Origin: Flavobacteriales bacterium UBA958
Lineage (GTDB): Bacteria > Bacteroidota > Bacteroidia > Flavobacteriales_D > Crocinitomicaceae
Assembly: GCA_002293045.1 (NCBI GenBank)
Contig: DBCM01000014.1
Location: 8,410-72,409 of the forward strand
Length of the DNA: 64,000 nucleotides
Direction of reading: 5' to 3'
Shown: positions 9,112 to 17,511 of the stretch, one piece after another
How the letters are laid out: every line of letters begins with the position of its first letter
Numbering within the stretch: the first letter of the stretch is position 1
Program-made: the position numbers and the translations under genes
The notes under the pieces: generated by a model
The model's database searches: none
What the model saw: only the letters and a program-made list of their open reading frames with translations
Told to the model about the DNA's origin: nothing

Positions 9112-10840
9112 GGCCATGCGCCTCCATAAACAGATATGTTGCATCTCGGTTTAACTGTTCCTCAAGACCGATGTGATTACGCGCTGCTTTCCTCGTTAAT
9201 TCTTCCATCCAAGAAGGATTGGCGCGCATTTCACGTATAATTCGTTCCTCCTCTGACTTTTGAATGATTCGCAACAACTCAAGACTTGATTTGGTTGATC
9301 TTTCTTCGAGGTCATTTATATAAATCCAGGTCTCTGAACCGCTTCTTACCTCGGGATAAGCACTCAAGTCGTTCGGTTTATAACCAAATATAGAAAGGGT
9401 ATCTATGTTTTCAACGTGTACCGCAAGTTTTACCAACTTGTTGTTCTTATTAAAATATAGGACTGGAGAGCTGTTTTTAGTAAAATTAAACACCCGCTGT
9501 GTTCGGGCAATAAATATCTGTGGGTCGGGATTGTACCATGATGGATGATGGTCAAGCGCCCATTTCGCAAGAGGCATGTGTTGGAGGTTAGACCAATCAA
9601 AACGGTTATAAGGTAGATGTACACTCCATAAAATTCCTTGGGAAATTAAGGCCGAAACAAGCAGTGGAACCCGAACCCGCATTGAAAAATCACGCATTAA
9701 ATGAAACACATGAAAAAGCAAGGGTACACCCATCCATACCGCATACCGATTAACGATGGCCATTCCATGATTCCAATTGTTCATAGCAGAAACCAATAAA
9801 GTCATTGACATTAAAACAAGCGGCATCAAATCCCAACATTCCGCTTTACGCGTTTTGATGATTTTAACCCATCGTTGCACTAACAACGCCATATATAACA
9901 GCAGAAATAATCCTACACTTAAAATCATTCCTTGATTCAAATCTAGGTAAAACCCTATTATTCGATTCAACGTAATGTTTTCCACGGCAAGAAATCCCGC
10001 ATCCTTAATCAAGCTGGTGGTACCAAATAACCCATAAAAATAGAGGGATGGAATACATATAATCAACCCATAAAGTCCATAAAGCAATAAGGGTTTAATG
10101 GCGTATCGCTGTTTATTCCATACGTATACATACATCCAAAGCAAAAGAAATACCAAGGGTTGGTTCTGCAGGGTCGCTAAGGCACATATAAGTAATGCAA
10201 GGTGAAATCGTTCTTGATTGAGAAAAATAAAACTCGCCATTAATAAAACAACCGTTGTTAGTTCAGGATGCGTCCAAGTATTATAATAAAACGCGGCACT
10301 GAAAAACGCGGCTAAAAACAGCAATACCTCATCAAAAACAAGCTCTATACGAAGGAATAGAATTAATGTCAATAGCATTATCCAACAAGCAAGATTGGTA
10401 TACTTAAAGGCATGTATGGGATGCACATTTAACAAGTCGCTTATGCCCCGAGCAGGAACGTTCAACAAGGAATAAAACACAAAATGATACCCGTAAACGT
10501 TCCCTTTCTGGTTCTGATAGAACCCCCCGAATTCTTTTCGAACCTTCGTGTTAACCGGAGCTTGAGATTCTTTTAAAAAGCGTTCAACCTCATCAAACGC
10601 CGCAGCCTTATAATTCGATTGCCATGTTTGATGCGCCACAAAATCAGCTTTAAATGAATTAAAATCTGCAAGCTTAATGGTTGGTGTACCGTGATTATAC
10701 CATGCCTCTGTGGTTAAAATATACTCGATTCCATCCCCGGTAGCATAGGGTTCTGAGTTCAAGAAATATCGAAACAAACCCAGTGTAAAAAGCAACACTA
10801 CAACACCTTTAATAACCCAACCTGGCCACTTATTGAACAT
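9095..10840 (-). CDS. Large membrane protein, GT-C glycosyltransferase-like
   Basis: A 581-residue protein. One N-terminal helix is followed by an outer segment with ATGDGIEYILTTEAW (aspartate 36), then about ten helices and a soluble C-terminal region of about 140 residues ending in charged helices. This fits GT-C-type transferases that use polyprenyl-phosphate sugars, where an acidic residue in the first loop is catalytic. I do not recognise a specific family. It overlaps the convergent HAD gene at its 3' end and the upstream VTT-domain gene by 11 bp, so it is probably co-transcribed with that gene. Confidence 0.6.
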   Translation of the reverse strand: MFNKWPGWVIKGVVVLLFTLGLFRYFLNSEPYATGDGIEYILTTEAWYNHGTPTIKLADFNSFKADFVAHQTWQSNYKAAAFDEVERFLKESQAPVNTKVRKEFGGFYQNQKGNVYGYHFVFYSLLNVPARGISDLLNVHPIHAFKYTNLACWIMLLTLILFLRIELVFDEVLLFLAAFFSAAFYYNTWTHPELTTVVLLMASFIFLNQERFHLALLICALATLQNQPLVFLLLWMYVYVWNKQRYAIKPLLLYGLYGLIICIPSLYFYGLFGTTSLIKDAGFLAVENITLNRIIGFYLDLNQGMILSVGLFLLLYMALLVQRWVKIIKTRKAECWDLMPLVLMSMTLLVSAMNNWNHGMAIVNRYAVWMGVPLLFHVFHLMRDFSMRVRVPLLVSALISQGILWSVHLPYNRFDWSNLQHMPLAKWALDHHPSWYNPDPQIFIARTQRVFNFTKNSSPVLYFNKNNKLVKLAVHVENIDTLSIFGYKPNDLSAYPEVRSGSETWIYINDLEERSTKSSLELLRIIQKSEEERIIREMRANPSWMEELTRKAARNHIGLEEQLNRDATYLFMEAHGLNERQ

Positions 10841-11261
10841 ATAAATAAAAGAGAAGTATTAATAAATATCGAGCAAACTTACCGATAAAGATAAAAAAGA
10901 AGGTTGGCTTCCACGCTGTTTTGAAAAACCCTAAGGCTACAGCGATTACATCACCAACAAAGGGTAACCAAGTCCCAAGGGCTAACCAAACCCCATAGCG
11001 CTTAACCCTATCCTCCCAGCGTAAAATTTGATCTTGTGAGACGCGAATTTTGGCTAGCCATTCGGGTTTCCCCAAATAACCAATCCCATAATTCAAATAA
11101 CCCCCTAGGGTATTTCCTGCACTTGCAATACACAAACAAAGCCAGGGGTTAAATGAAAACAGCATGGCAACGAACAAGGCTTCTGAAGCCACGGGAAGTA
11201 TAGTTGCCGCCAGAAAAGAAGCAATAAACAAACCAATATATCCCCATTCAATCCAATCCAT
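10830..11261 (-). CDS. YqaA/DedA-like VTT-domain membrane protein
   Basis: A 143-residue protein with about four helices. FLAATILPVASEALFVAML near the N-terminus and ALGTWLPFVGDVIAVALGFF (the 'P.vGd' re-entrant loop motif) identify the SNARE-associated/VTT fold of YqaA and DedA proteins. Members are linked to lipid scrambling or recycling of undecaprenyl-phosphate-type carriers. That fits the neighbouring lipid-linked glycan genes, but the function of this short form is inferred. Its ATG directly follows the T-run of a terminator hairpin for the upstream T9SS gene. Confidence 0.8.
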   Translation of the reverse strand: MDWIEWGYIGLFIASFLAATILPVASEALFVAMLFSFNPWLCLCIASAGNTLGGYLNYGIGYLGKPEWLAKIRVSQDQILRWEDRVKRYGVWLALGTWLPFVGDVIAVALGFFKTAWKPTFFFIFIGKFARYLLILLFYLYVQ

Positions 11262-11286
11262 AAAAAAAGGCCGGATAACCGGCCTT
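11262..11286 (-). terminator. Rho-independent terminator of the T9SS jelly-roll gene
   Basis: A perfect stem AAGGCCGG/CCGGCCTT around a 4-nt loop (11267-11286 on the plus strand) is followed on the minus strand by a run of seven Ts. It lies 20 nt past the stop at 11306 and immediately before the ATG of the next minus-strand gene. Confidence 0.8.
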
Positions 11287-11305
11287 AATTAGATGTGCTT
11301 ATGTA

Positions 11306-13126
11306 CTATTTTTTGGTGAATTTGCGAGTAGCAAATCCATCATTTGTTGTAATCTTCACCGTATACAAGCCTGCAGATAAATCATTAATCGACACCTGCT
11401 CAACCGATATGCCATTGGCAGCATTGAACGATGTTTCTTTTACCTTACTTCCTGCTGCATTATAAATTGCTATTACACCTGTAGTTGCGTTGTTAATTTC
11501 CATTTTTACGTTCAACACCTCATTCGCTGGATTTGGATAAACCAAGGTAGCAATGCTTGCTGTTTCTTCGTTAATACCGATGGTTGGGTCGAAATTCAAT
11601 CTTACCCAAGGAGTACCTGTTTGATAATACCATGTATTGTCGAAATAATCAAAGAAGAAGCAAGTTTGAGGTTCAGATGAACCCGCGTTAACCACCCTCA
11701 AGCCTTGACTATATGCCCCCATAACCGCTAAATAAGTGGTGTTTGGAAGCATATTTACCGGAACATTCAACATGAGCATTTTATTTACGTTCAAATCTGC
11801 AGCGGTTACGATGTATGGATCTGATTCAGATTCAAAAACAAAGTCTCCTGTCGTGGCATCAACAGAATACAATTTCACAAAAACCTCAGTCCCTACCGTA
11901 GTACCGCTTGCACCACCTAACATTCTAACGTCAATTCCTTTTAAGGTTTGAGCGGTCCAAATGTCAAATAAGTTACCTGATTCAAAACCATCTGCTCCGT
12001 TTGACGTGGAACCTGCTGGGGTTCCATTATCGCGGGCATAAATATAATTGGTAACACTAAATGCGGTATTCGCGATTGCGTTATTCGCAGGAACATCATC
12101 TGTTGAGTCTGCCGTTAATGCATGAACTACCGTGTAATTACCGATTGCCGCTGGAGTAAATGAATTGGCTACCGTTAGGGTAGCAGTATCTAAAGAATTA
12201 ATCGTGGTTGAAGGGCTTGAAGAAGTAAATGCACCACCATTCACGTTGATACTATATTCTACGCCTGTTTGATTATTTATACCGCCGTTGAATGCAGCAA
12301 TTTCGAAATCAATAGGTGCAGTTTGGGTCGTTGGAATTTGATAATATGGAAGACCGGCTGTTCCCCAATATTTTGACGTTATACTCAGGTCGTTTGTTGG
12401 ATTAGTCACAATCTTAACGTTGTCAATATACCAACCATAGGTAATCCAAACATTCGCATTTGCTGCTTGAGCCGGGAAATTCGTAGTCCAACTAAAACGA
12501 ATCCAAACGTTTCCTGGATTCGCAGGTAATATGGTTGCTAGATTTATGGTTTTAAGATCCGGATTTGTGAAAGGCGCACCCCCAGAAGCAGAAAGTACTG
12601 GTTTATCTAAATTGTTTCCAACGGAGAAAAACGTAGTACCGTCTGTACTAATTTGAATGTCTTGAAGGTCATTGAATCGGGCACCAAATTGCTCAAACTC
12701 TAAGCTCACTTGGTTCGTTCCACCGAGCGCTGCAATGTTGATTGGGTTTGCTGTTGTTAGGTTATAGGTAACGGCTAGGGCTTGCGTTCCTGGGGTTTGT
12801 GTTGGGTCACCGTTCACTAATTCCGCATAGTTTCCGCCACCAGTGGATGTGATTCCGTTAGCTGACCACCAACCATCAGAGGTGTTATTGATGTTCCAAC
12901 CAAAGTCAATTCCAGCCTGACCACTGTTGTCCACTGTCCAGTTAGCTGCGTTATCGAAATTATCAGACCATAAGGTTACACCAAGGGACTTCGTATTTGC
13001 TGCAGGTTTAGCTGTAATTGCATGCGCTGAAGGAACTAAGGCATTCGCTGTTGGGACAAGCGGCTTCTTCTGTGCATAGGCCATTGAGCCAAGCGCCACT
13101 AAAGAAAAGAGTAAAGATTTTTTCAT
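11306..13126 (-). CDS. T9SS-secreted protein with jelly-roll (cleaved-adhesin/choice-of-anchor-like) domain
   Basis: A 606-residue protein starting with a signal peptide (MKKSLLFSLVALGSMAYAQ). Residues about 50-235 form a beta-rich jelly-roll: LWSDNFDNAANWTVDNSG opens it, WIRFSWTT and YGWYIDNVKIV close it, the pattern of MAM-like/choice-of-anchor domains. Two further beta-sandwich segments follow. The C-terminus from VYPNPANEVLNVKMEI to FATRKFTKK is a type A T9SS sorting domain. It is probably a surface or secreted adhesin or hydrolase accessory; no catalytic motif was seen. It has its own terminator downstream and a 46-bp gap from the upstream nitrilase gene. Confidence 0.85.
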   Translation of the reverse strand: MKKSLLFSLVALGSMAYAQKKPLVPTANALVPSAHAITAKPAANTKSLGVTLWSDNFDNAANWTVDNSGQAGIDFGWNINNTSDGWWSANGITSTGGGNYAELVNGDPTQTPGTQALAVTYNLTTANPINIAALGGTNQVSLEFEQFGARFNDLQDIQISTDGTTFFSVGNNLDKPVLSASGGAPFTNPDLKTINLATILPANPGNVWIRFSWTTNFPAQAANANVWITYGWYIDNVKIVTNPTNDLSITSKYWGTAGLPYYQIPTTQTAPIDFEIAAFNGGINNQTGVEYSINVNGGAFTSSSPSTTINSLDTATLTVANSFTPAAIGNYTVVHALTADSTDDVPANNAIANTAFSVTNYIYARDNGTPAGSTSNGADGFESGNLFDIWTAQTLKGIDVRMLGGASGTTVGTEVFVKLYSVDATTGDFVFESESDPYIVTAADLNVNKMLMLNVPVNMLPNTTYLAVMGAYSQGLRVVNAGSSEPQTCFFFDYFDNTWYYQTGTPWVRLNFDPTIGINEETASIATLVYPNPANEVLNVKMEINNATTGVIAIYNAAGSKVKETSFNAANGISVEQVSINDLSAGLYTVKITTNDGFATRKFTKK

Positions 13127-13172
13127 GGGTTAATTTTATTTAGGTATGGTAAAAATAAGGCAAAAAATTATA

Positions 13173-13952
13173 TTATCCTTTTCTTTCTTTTAGAAAGGGA
13201 ATTGATTTTCTAAGATCCTGCAGTTGAGCACTTGAAATCGTTTTTAGAATTAGGACAGCATCGTTTACCCTCGGAGGTTCAATATAGGTGCCATCGGGGG
13301 CAATTAAACACGAATGCCCCTCATATGCAATTTGATTTCCATCGATACCAACCCGATTCACGGCAGCAACATAGCATTGATTCTCTATGGCTCTAGCAAC
13401 CAACAATGAATCCCAGTGAGCAATTCTTCGACTGGGCCAATTCGCAACATATACGAGCAAATCATACCGTGGATTGCCGGCTATAACTTGGTTTCTGGCT
13501 CCTTCGGGGAAACGAAGGTCAAAACAAATTTGAAGGTTAATGTTCCAACCCTTAAATGAAACAATGGTTTGACTGTTTCCCGATTCGAACACTGCGTCTT
13601 CACCAGCAAAGGCGAATAAATGTTGTTTATCGTAGTGCGCAAGTATCGTTCCTTCTGAAATAAAAACGCCTCGATTATAGAATTTCCCCTCAGATTTAAT
13701 GAGTAAAGAAGTATAAAACGCGGTGTTATATCGGTAAGATTGTTCTTTTAACCAAGAAATAGACGCTGAGTTATCCCATTCCTCCGCATGTTCCTCGGCG
13801 TTCATGCTAAATCCCGTAAAAGCCATTTCGGGAATTAATATGATGTCCGCTCCGGATTGTTTTGTAAGTGCGGATTCAATCCTGTTCTTGTTTTCCGTTG
13901 GGTTTTGCCACGCTTGGTCCAATTGAAGCAAGCCAATTACTAAATCTTGCAT
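13173..13952 (-). CDS. Omega-amidase-like nitrilase superfamily protein (YafV type)
   Basis: A 259-residue C-N hydrolase with the complete catalytic triad: glutamate 42 in PEMAFTGFSM, lysine 109 in AHYDKQHLF and cysteine 143 in QICFDLRFPE. VANWPSRRIAHWDSLLVARA matches the YafV/Nit2-type omega-amidases, which hydrolyse alpha-ketoglutaramate or alpha-ketosuccinamate to the dicarboxylic keto acid plus ammonia. The start overlaps the end of the aminotransferase gene by 13 bp. That partner class makes exactly these amide keto acids, so a tandem reaction is likely. Confidence 0.9.
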   Translation of the reverse strand: MQDLVIGLLQLDQAWQNPTENKNRIESALTKQSGADIILIPEMAFTGFSMNAEEHAEEWDNSASISWLKEQSYRYNTAFYTSLLIKSEGKFYNRGVFISEGTILAHYDKQHLFAFAGEDAVFESGNSQTIVSFKGWNINLQICFDLRFPEGARNQVIAGNPRYDLLVYVANWPSRRIAHWDSLLVARAIENQCYVAAVNRVGIDGNQIAYEGHSCLIAPDGTYIEPPRVNDAVLILKTISSAQLQDLRKSIPFLKERKG

Positions 13953-15067
13953 AGTTTTTCTAGGGCATTGGTGAGCGTATCGTGATCCTTAGCGAAACAC
14001 AAACGAATGTGATTGAGGTCTTTCTTCGATTCATAAAATACCGAAAGAGGAATGGCCGCTACGCCGTGTTCCTTAATTAACCACACACAGAAATCCACGT
14101 CATTTTCAGTAGAAATCTGACTGTAATCAACCGTTTGAAAATAGGTGCCTTCGCAGGGTAAGCACTTAAACCTGCTCGCGGCTAGCCCTTGTCTAAAAAA
14201 CCTCATTCGTTCTTCATATTCGGCGCGAATTAATGCGGGATTAAACGTGGGTAAATACTTAGAAATCGCCTCTTGCATAACCGAGTTCACACTAAATACT
14301 AAATACTGGTGAACGTTTAATATGCGCTGCATTAAGGGCGCTGGGGCGCTCAAATAACCCATTTTCCACCCGGTAACCTGAAGCGTTTTCCCAAAAGAGG
14401 AAACCACTACTGACCGGGTCCTCAACGCCTCAAAAGCTCTGACAGAAATATGTGCGCTTGAATAGGTTAAATACTCATATACCTCATCTGATAATATCGT
14501 AAGCTTGGGGAACCTGTTCACCAAGTCAATCAGCTGTAAAAAGTCCGCTTCTGCCCAGACACGACCGCTTGGATTGTGTGGACTATTGATTATCAGCAAT
14601 CTGGTTCTCTCGTTTACTGCCGAAATAATTGCTTGCCAATCGGGTAAAAAATCTTGCCCAAGTTCCACGTGAATCGATCTGCCTCCTACTAACAATACTG
14701 GGGTTTCATAACAATCATAACACGGATCTAATAAAACGACCTCGTCCCCTGCGCAAACCAAGGCTTGTACCGTGGTGAAAATTGCTTGCGTGGCGCCCGC
14801 AGTAATTAAAATTTCATCCGTCGTTATTGGGTATCCGTTGTGTTGTTCAGTCCAGTGTTTGATTGCGGTTCTTAATGACAACTGCCCTTGATACGGCGTG
14901 TATTGATGTGCTTCCCCTTGTGCCGCCTCAGAGACCGCATCACGCAGCGATTGGTCTATGGGAAAGTTAGGGAATCCTTGGGCTAAATTAATCGCGCCAT
15001 GGGCATTCGCTAATTGTGTCATTACCGAAAAAATACTTGGCGTAGAAGGGATTGAAAGAGTGGACAT
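13940..15067 (-). CDS. Methionine/glutamine-type aminotransferase (KAT/YbdL family)
   Basis: A 375-residue class I PLP aminotransferase of kynurenine aminotransferase/glutamine transaminase K type. NLAQGFPNFPID opens the active site, NSPHNPSGR binds substrate/PLP near residue 171, LSDEVYEYL contains the PLP-ring aspartate, and SSFGKTLQVTGWKMGY carries the Schiff-base lysine 237. YbdL-like enzymes transaminate methionine and related amino acids; glutamine as donor yields alpha-ketoglutaramate. The adjacent overlapping omega-amidase gene supports that donor. The start overlaps the upstream peptidase stop by 1 bp. Confidence 0.9.
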   Translation of the reverse strand: MSTLSIPSTPSIFSVMTQLANAHGAINLAQGFPNFPIDQSLRDAVSEAAQGEAHQYTPYQGQLSLRTAIKHWTEQHNGYPITTDEILITAGATQAIFTTVQALVCAGDEVVLLDPCYDCYETPVLLVGGRSIHVELGQDFLPDWQAIISAVNERTRLLIINSPHNPSGRVWAEADFLQLIDLVNRFPKLTILSDEVYEYLTYSSAHISVRAFEALRTRSVVVSSFGKTLQVTGWKMGYLSAPAPLMQRILNVHQYLVFSVNSVMQEAISKYLPTFNPALIRAEYEERMRFFRQGLAASRFKCLPCEGTYFQTVDYSQISTENDVDFCVWLIKEHGVAAIPLSVFYESKKDLNHIRLCFAKDHDTLTNALEKLCKI

Positions 15068-16518
15068 TAGTGAGATAAAAAATAGGATAAGTGAATGTCC
15101 TTCCCCAATTTAATATCGCTTGAAGTCGGAGTAAGTAAAACCGTAGGTAAAATTGGTTTATTACTCGTGGGGTCGGATAGTGAATTAACTTTCATGGTAG
15201 AAATCATAATGGGCAGGGCTGTATTGTTCAAATACACGGTAACCGGATTAGCAAAAGTTCCTGTATGGGTTCCTGAAGCGGGGGTTCCAATAATACTTCC
15301 TCTATCTAACGTCGCAAACCATGCGGCAAAATTCGCCGAGGCGGACATCGACATTCCATTAATAAATAAGCTGCACTTACCGGTAAAGGTTCTCTTGTTT
15401 TTATTGGTCAAAAGGGGGTCATTTAATACAGTATCCACCGTGCCTTTTGGGCTGTTATAAAAATCCCATTCTTGCGCAATTGCCCCATTGGGATAATACC
15501 GCTTCGCTGTGCGTTTAAACCGCCATTTCTGAACTTTTGACAACTGCTCAAAACGGTCGTAATCACTGCGTTTGTACACGTAATTATTGCTGTATTTTGT
15601 GCCTTCGGGGACAAGAAAACTCATTACGTATTCTTGTAAAAGAATATACCCTCCCGTATTATTTCTCAAATCTATTGCTAAGGATTCAATGCTATCCGAT
15701 GCAATGTGTTCGAACACCTCATCCAATCTTTTTTTAAAGGAACCAAGAGAATTCGGCGAGAATGACGAAATACTCAATACCCCTTTCTTCTCAAACCGGG
15801 TATAGGAAATTTTTGCATCCTCCCCTAAAAACTCCGAAGCCTTAAGGGCCTTTCTCAAACGCGGACGAACGATCTCTTTAGAGAGTGTGTCTTCATTGTA
15901 CACGTAATGAACCTGTATTGATTTTTCAAGACTTTGGAGGTTACACAATCCGGTAATCACGTGTGTTGAAAGCTCCTCTTTGGCGTGCTCTGCATAGGCT
16001 TCAATGGGAGAAAAATCCAGCGCCCTTTGGTAAAAATACTGCGGAGGTCGTTGATTGAACGCTAACAATTCTGAACCCATTGGGATGCTTGAATTCCACG
16101 ACTTAACCACAAAATAATTCGCATTGACACGGCAGAGTAAAAACGGAAGATAGTGTCGAGAAAACCTCGAATAAGATAACAACTCCCGAACATTAAAAAA
16201 GGTGTGTGAATCCCTGATTTCTAACAGGTAATCGTTTACAATCTGGGTGAACTCCAACAGTGTTTTGTCGGTGGCGCAACGCTGTACAGCCTGTAAAAAC
16301 GACGAGTCTAGGGCCGGGGCGGTAGTATACCGATAGATATCTGGGTGAATTTCATACAGACGTTCCTTTAACTCTTTCAGGTCTTCAATAAGCGCGGATG
16401 AACAAATTTTATCCCGAACAGGATCGGTATTATGCCTAAAAACAAAGGACTTGCAAGATTGAGCAAACCCCGAGGGAAGACATAAAATAAGGCAACAATA
16501 CCATAAAAAATTTCGCAT
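15067..16518 (-). CDS. Secreted S41-family (C-terminal processing peptidase-like) protein
   Basis: From the ATG at 16518 the protein has 483 residues with a signal peptide (MRNFLWYCCLILCLPSGFAQ). A helical N-terminal region (LKELKERLYEIHPDIYRY) is typical of Bacteroidota S41 proteins. IDLRNNTGGYILL and LFINGMSMSASANFAAW form the S41 core; the second holds the candidate nucleophilic serine. No PDZ domain is obvious. It may be a periplasmic or outer-membrane peptidase of unknown substrate. A TTG three codons upstream is in frame, but an exact TAnnTTTG element covers that position, so ATG 16518 is preferred. It heads the operon with the aminotransferase and omega-amidase. Confidence 0.82.
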   Translation of the reverse strand: MRNFLWYCCLILCLPSGFAQSCKSFVFRHNTDPVRDKICSSALIEDLKELKERLYEIHPDIYRYTTAPALDSSFLQAVQRCATDKTLLEFTQIVNDYLLEIRDSHTFFNVRELLSYSRFSRHYLPFLLCRVNANYFVVKSWNSSIPMGSELLAFNQRPPQYFYQRALDFSPIEAYAEHAKEELSTHVITGLCNLQSLEKSIQVHYVYNEDTLSKEIVRPRLRKALKASEFLGEDAKISYTRFEKKGVLSISSFSPNSLGSFKKRLDEVFEHIASDSIESLAIDLRNNTGGYILLQEYVMSFLVPEGTKYSNNYVYKRSDYDRFEQLSKVQKWRFKRTAKRYYPNGAIAQEWDFYNSPKGTVDTVLNDPLLTNKNKRTFTGKCSLFINGMSMSASANFAAWFATLDRGSIIGTPASGTHTGTFANPVTVYLNNTALPIMISTMKVNSLSDPTSNKPILPTVLLTPTSSDIKLGKDIHLSYFLSH

Positions 16519-16524
16519 TGAATA

Positions 16525-16532
16525 CAAAAATA
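16525..16532 (-). promoter_or_regulatory. Putative -7 element for the S41-transaminase-amidase operon
   Basis: The minus strand reads TATTTTTG, an exact TAnnTTTG match, ending only 6 nt before the ATG at 16518. Transcription would start at or within a few bases of the start codon. No clear -33 element was found. Confidence 0.5.
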
Positions 16533-16626
16533 GAAAAGCTACGCATGTAGCCTAGATTACGAACATATTAATTTTCTTTAGTGAGTTTGTCAAACCCCTA
16601 TATTTTTTAATTTAACAGCCAAAATT

Positions 16627-17511
16627 ATGATGGAGATCTTGATTGTTGGTGGCACGGGGTTTATTGGAAAAGCACTCCAAAAAACACTTGATGGCATTCT
16701 TGTGCCGTATAAAGTTCTCAGTAGAACTCAAAAATCTGCCAGACACATTTTTTGGGACCCGGATAAGCATCAATTGGATCATACTTCATTGGGCTCCATT
16801 ACCCACATTATTAATCTAGCAGGCGCGGGCATTGCAGACCAACGCTGGACGAAACAGAGGAAAGAAGAATTAAAAACTTCTCGCATCGATTCCACCGAAT
16901 TCCTATACAAAGAGTGCAGTAAACACTGTCCTAAATTAATCGGTTATATCGGGATTTCAGGAGTCAATGCCTTCGGTTTTAAAGAGGACATTTTATACAA
17001 CGAGTCGCACCCATTCGGGGAGGATTTTTTATCTCAGTTAGTAGCGCAATGGGAACAAGCCCACCGGCTTTTTGAGCAACTGCCCTCATTTAGCATATTC
17101 CGTCTCGGAATGGTCTTGTCTAGTGGCGGGGGGGCGTATCGAAAAATTGCGGCACCTATGAAGTTTTACATGGGGGCTGTTCCAGGAAGCGGAAAACAGC
17201 TCGTACCTTGGATTCATTTAGACGATGTGATTGGCTTAACGTTGAAGGTCTTGCAAGGGGACGCTCTGGGATTGATTCATGTGGTAAGTGACAATTCAAG
17301 CATGCGTGACCTAACAAAAACGATTGCCCAAAAAGAGCGTTCTATTATCCTTATCCCAAACATTCCCGCGCCAATTATTCGTTTAATTTTTGGAGAAATG
17401 GGCTTATTACTCACGGAGTCCATTCAAATTGACCACACTAAACTCGCCCAATCTGGGTATAACGTTCGATTTAATAACCTATCCGACTTACTCTATGAAA
17501 AAGAAAACTAA
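16627..17511 (+). CDS. TIGR01777-type NAD(P)-dependent epimerase (YfcH-like SDR)
   Basis: A 294-residue extended SDR. ILIVGGTGFIGKAL gives the Rossmann GxxGxxG near residues 4-17, and HIINLAGAGIADQRWTKQRKEEL plus SRIDST is the signature of the YfcH/TIGR01777 group. FRLGMVLSSGGGAYRKI and WIHLDDVIGLTLKV follow, with a C-terminal DUF1731-like domain. Substrate and pathway are unknown for this family. The second of two adjacent ATGs may be used. The 3' end overlaps the PhoH gene by 17 bp, so the two are co-transcribed. Confidence 0.88.
   Translation: MMEILIVGGTGFIGKALQKTLDGILVPYKVLSRTQKSARHIFWDPDKHQLDHTSLGSITHIINLAGAGIADQRWTKQRKEELKTSRIDSTEFLYKECSKHCPKLIGYIGISGVNAFGFKEDILYNESHPFGEDFLSQLVAQWEQAHRLFEQLPSFSIFRLGMVLSSGGGAYRKIAAPMKFYMGAVPGSGKQLVPWIHLDDVIGLTLKVLQGDALGLIHVVSDNSSMRDLTKTIAQKERSIILIPNIPAPIIRLIFGEMGLLLTESIQIDHTKLAQSGYNVRFNNLSDLLYEKEN

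Noticed and set aside
14661..14676. Sequence similar to parS (AGTTCCACGTGAATCG)
   Set aside because: Three mismatches to the consensus and within the aminotransferase gene; chance is likely.
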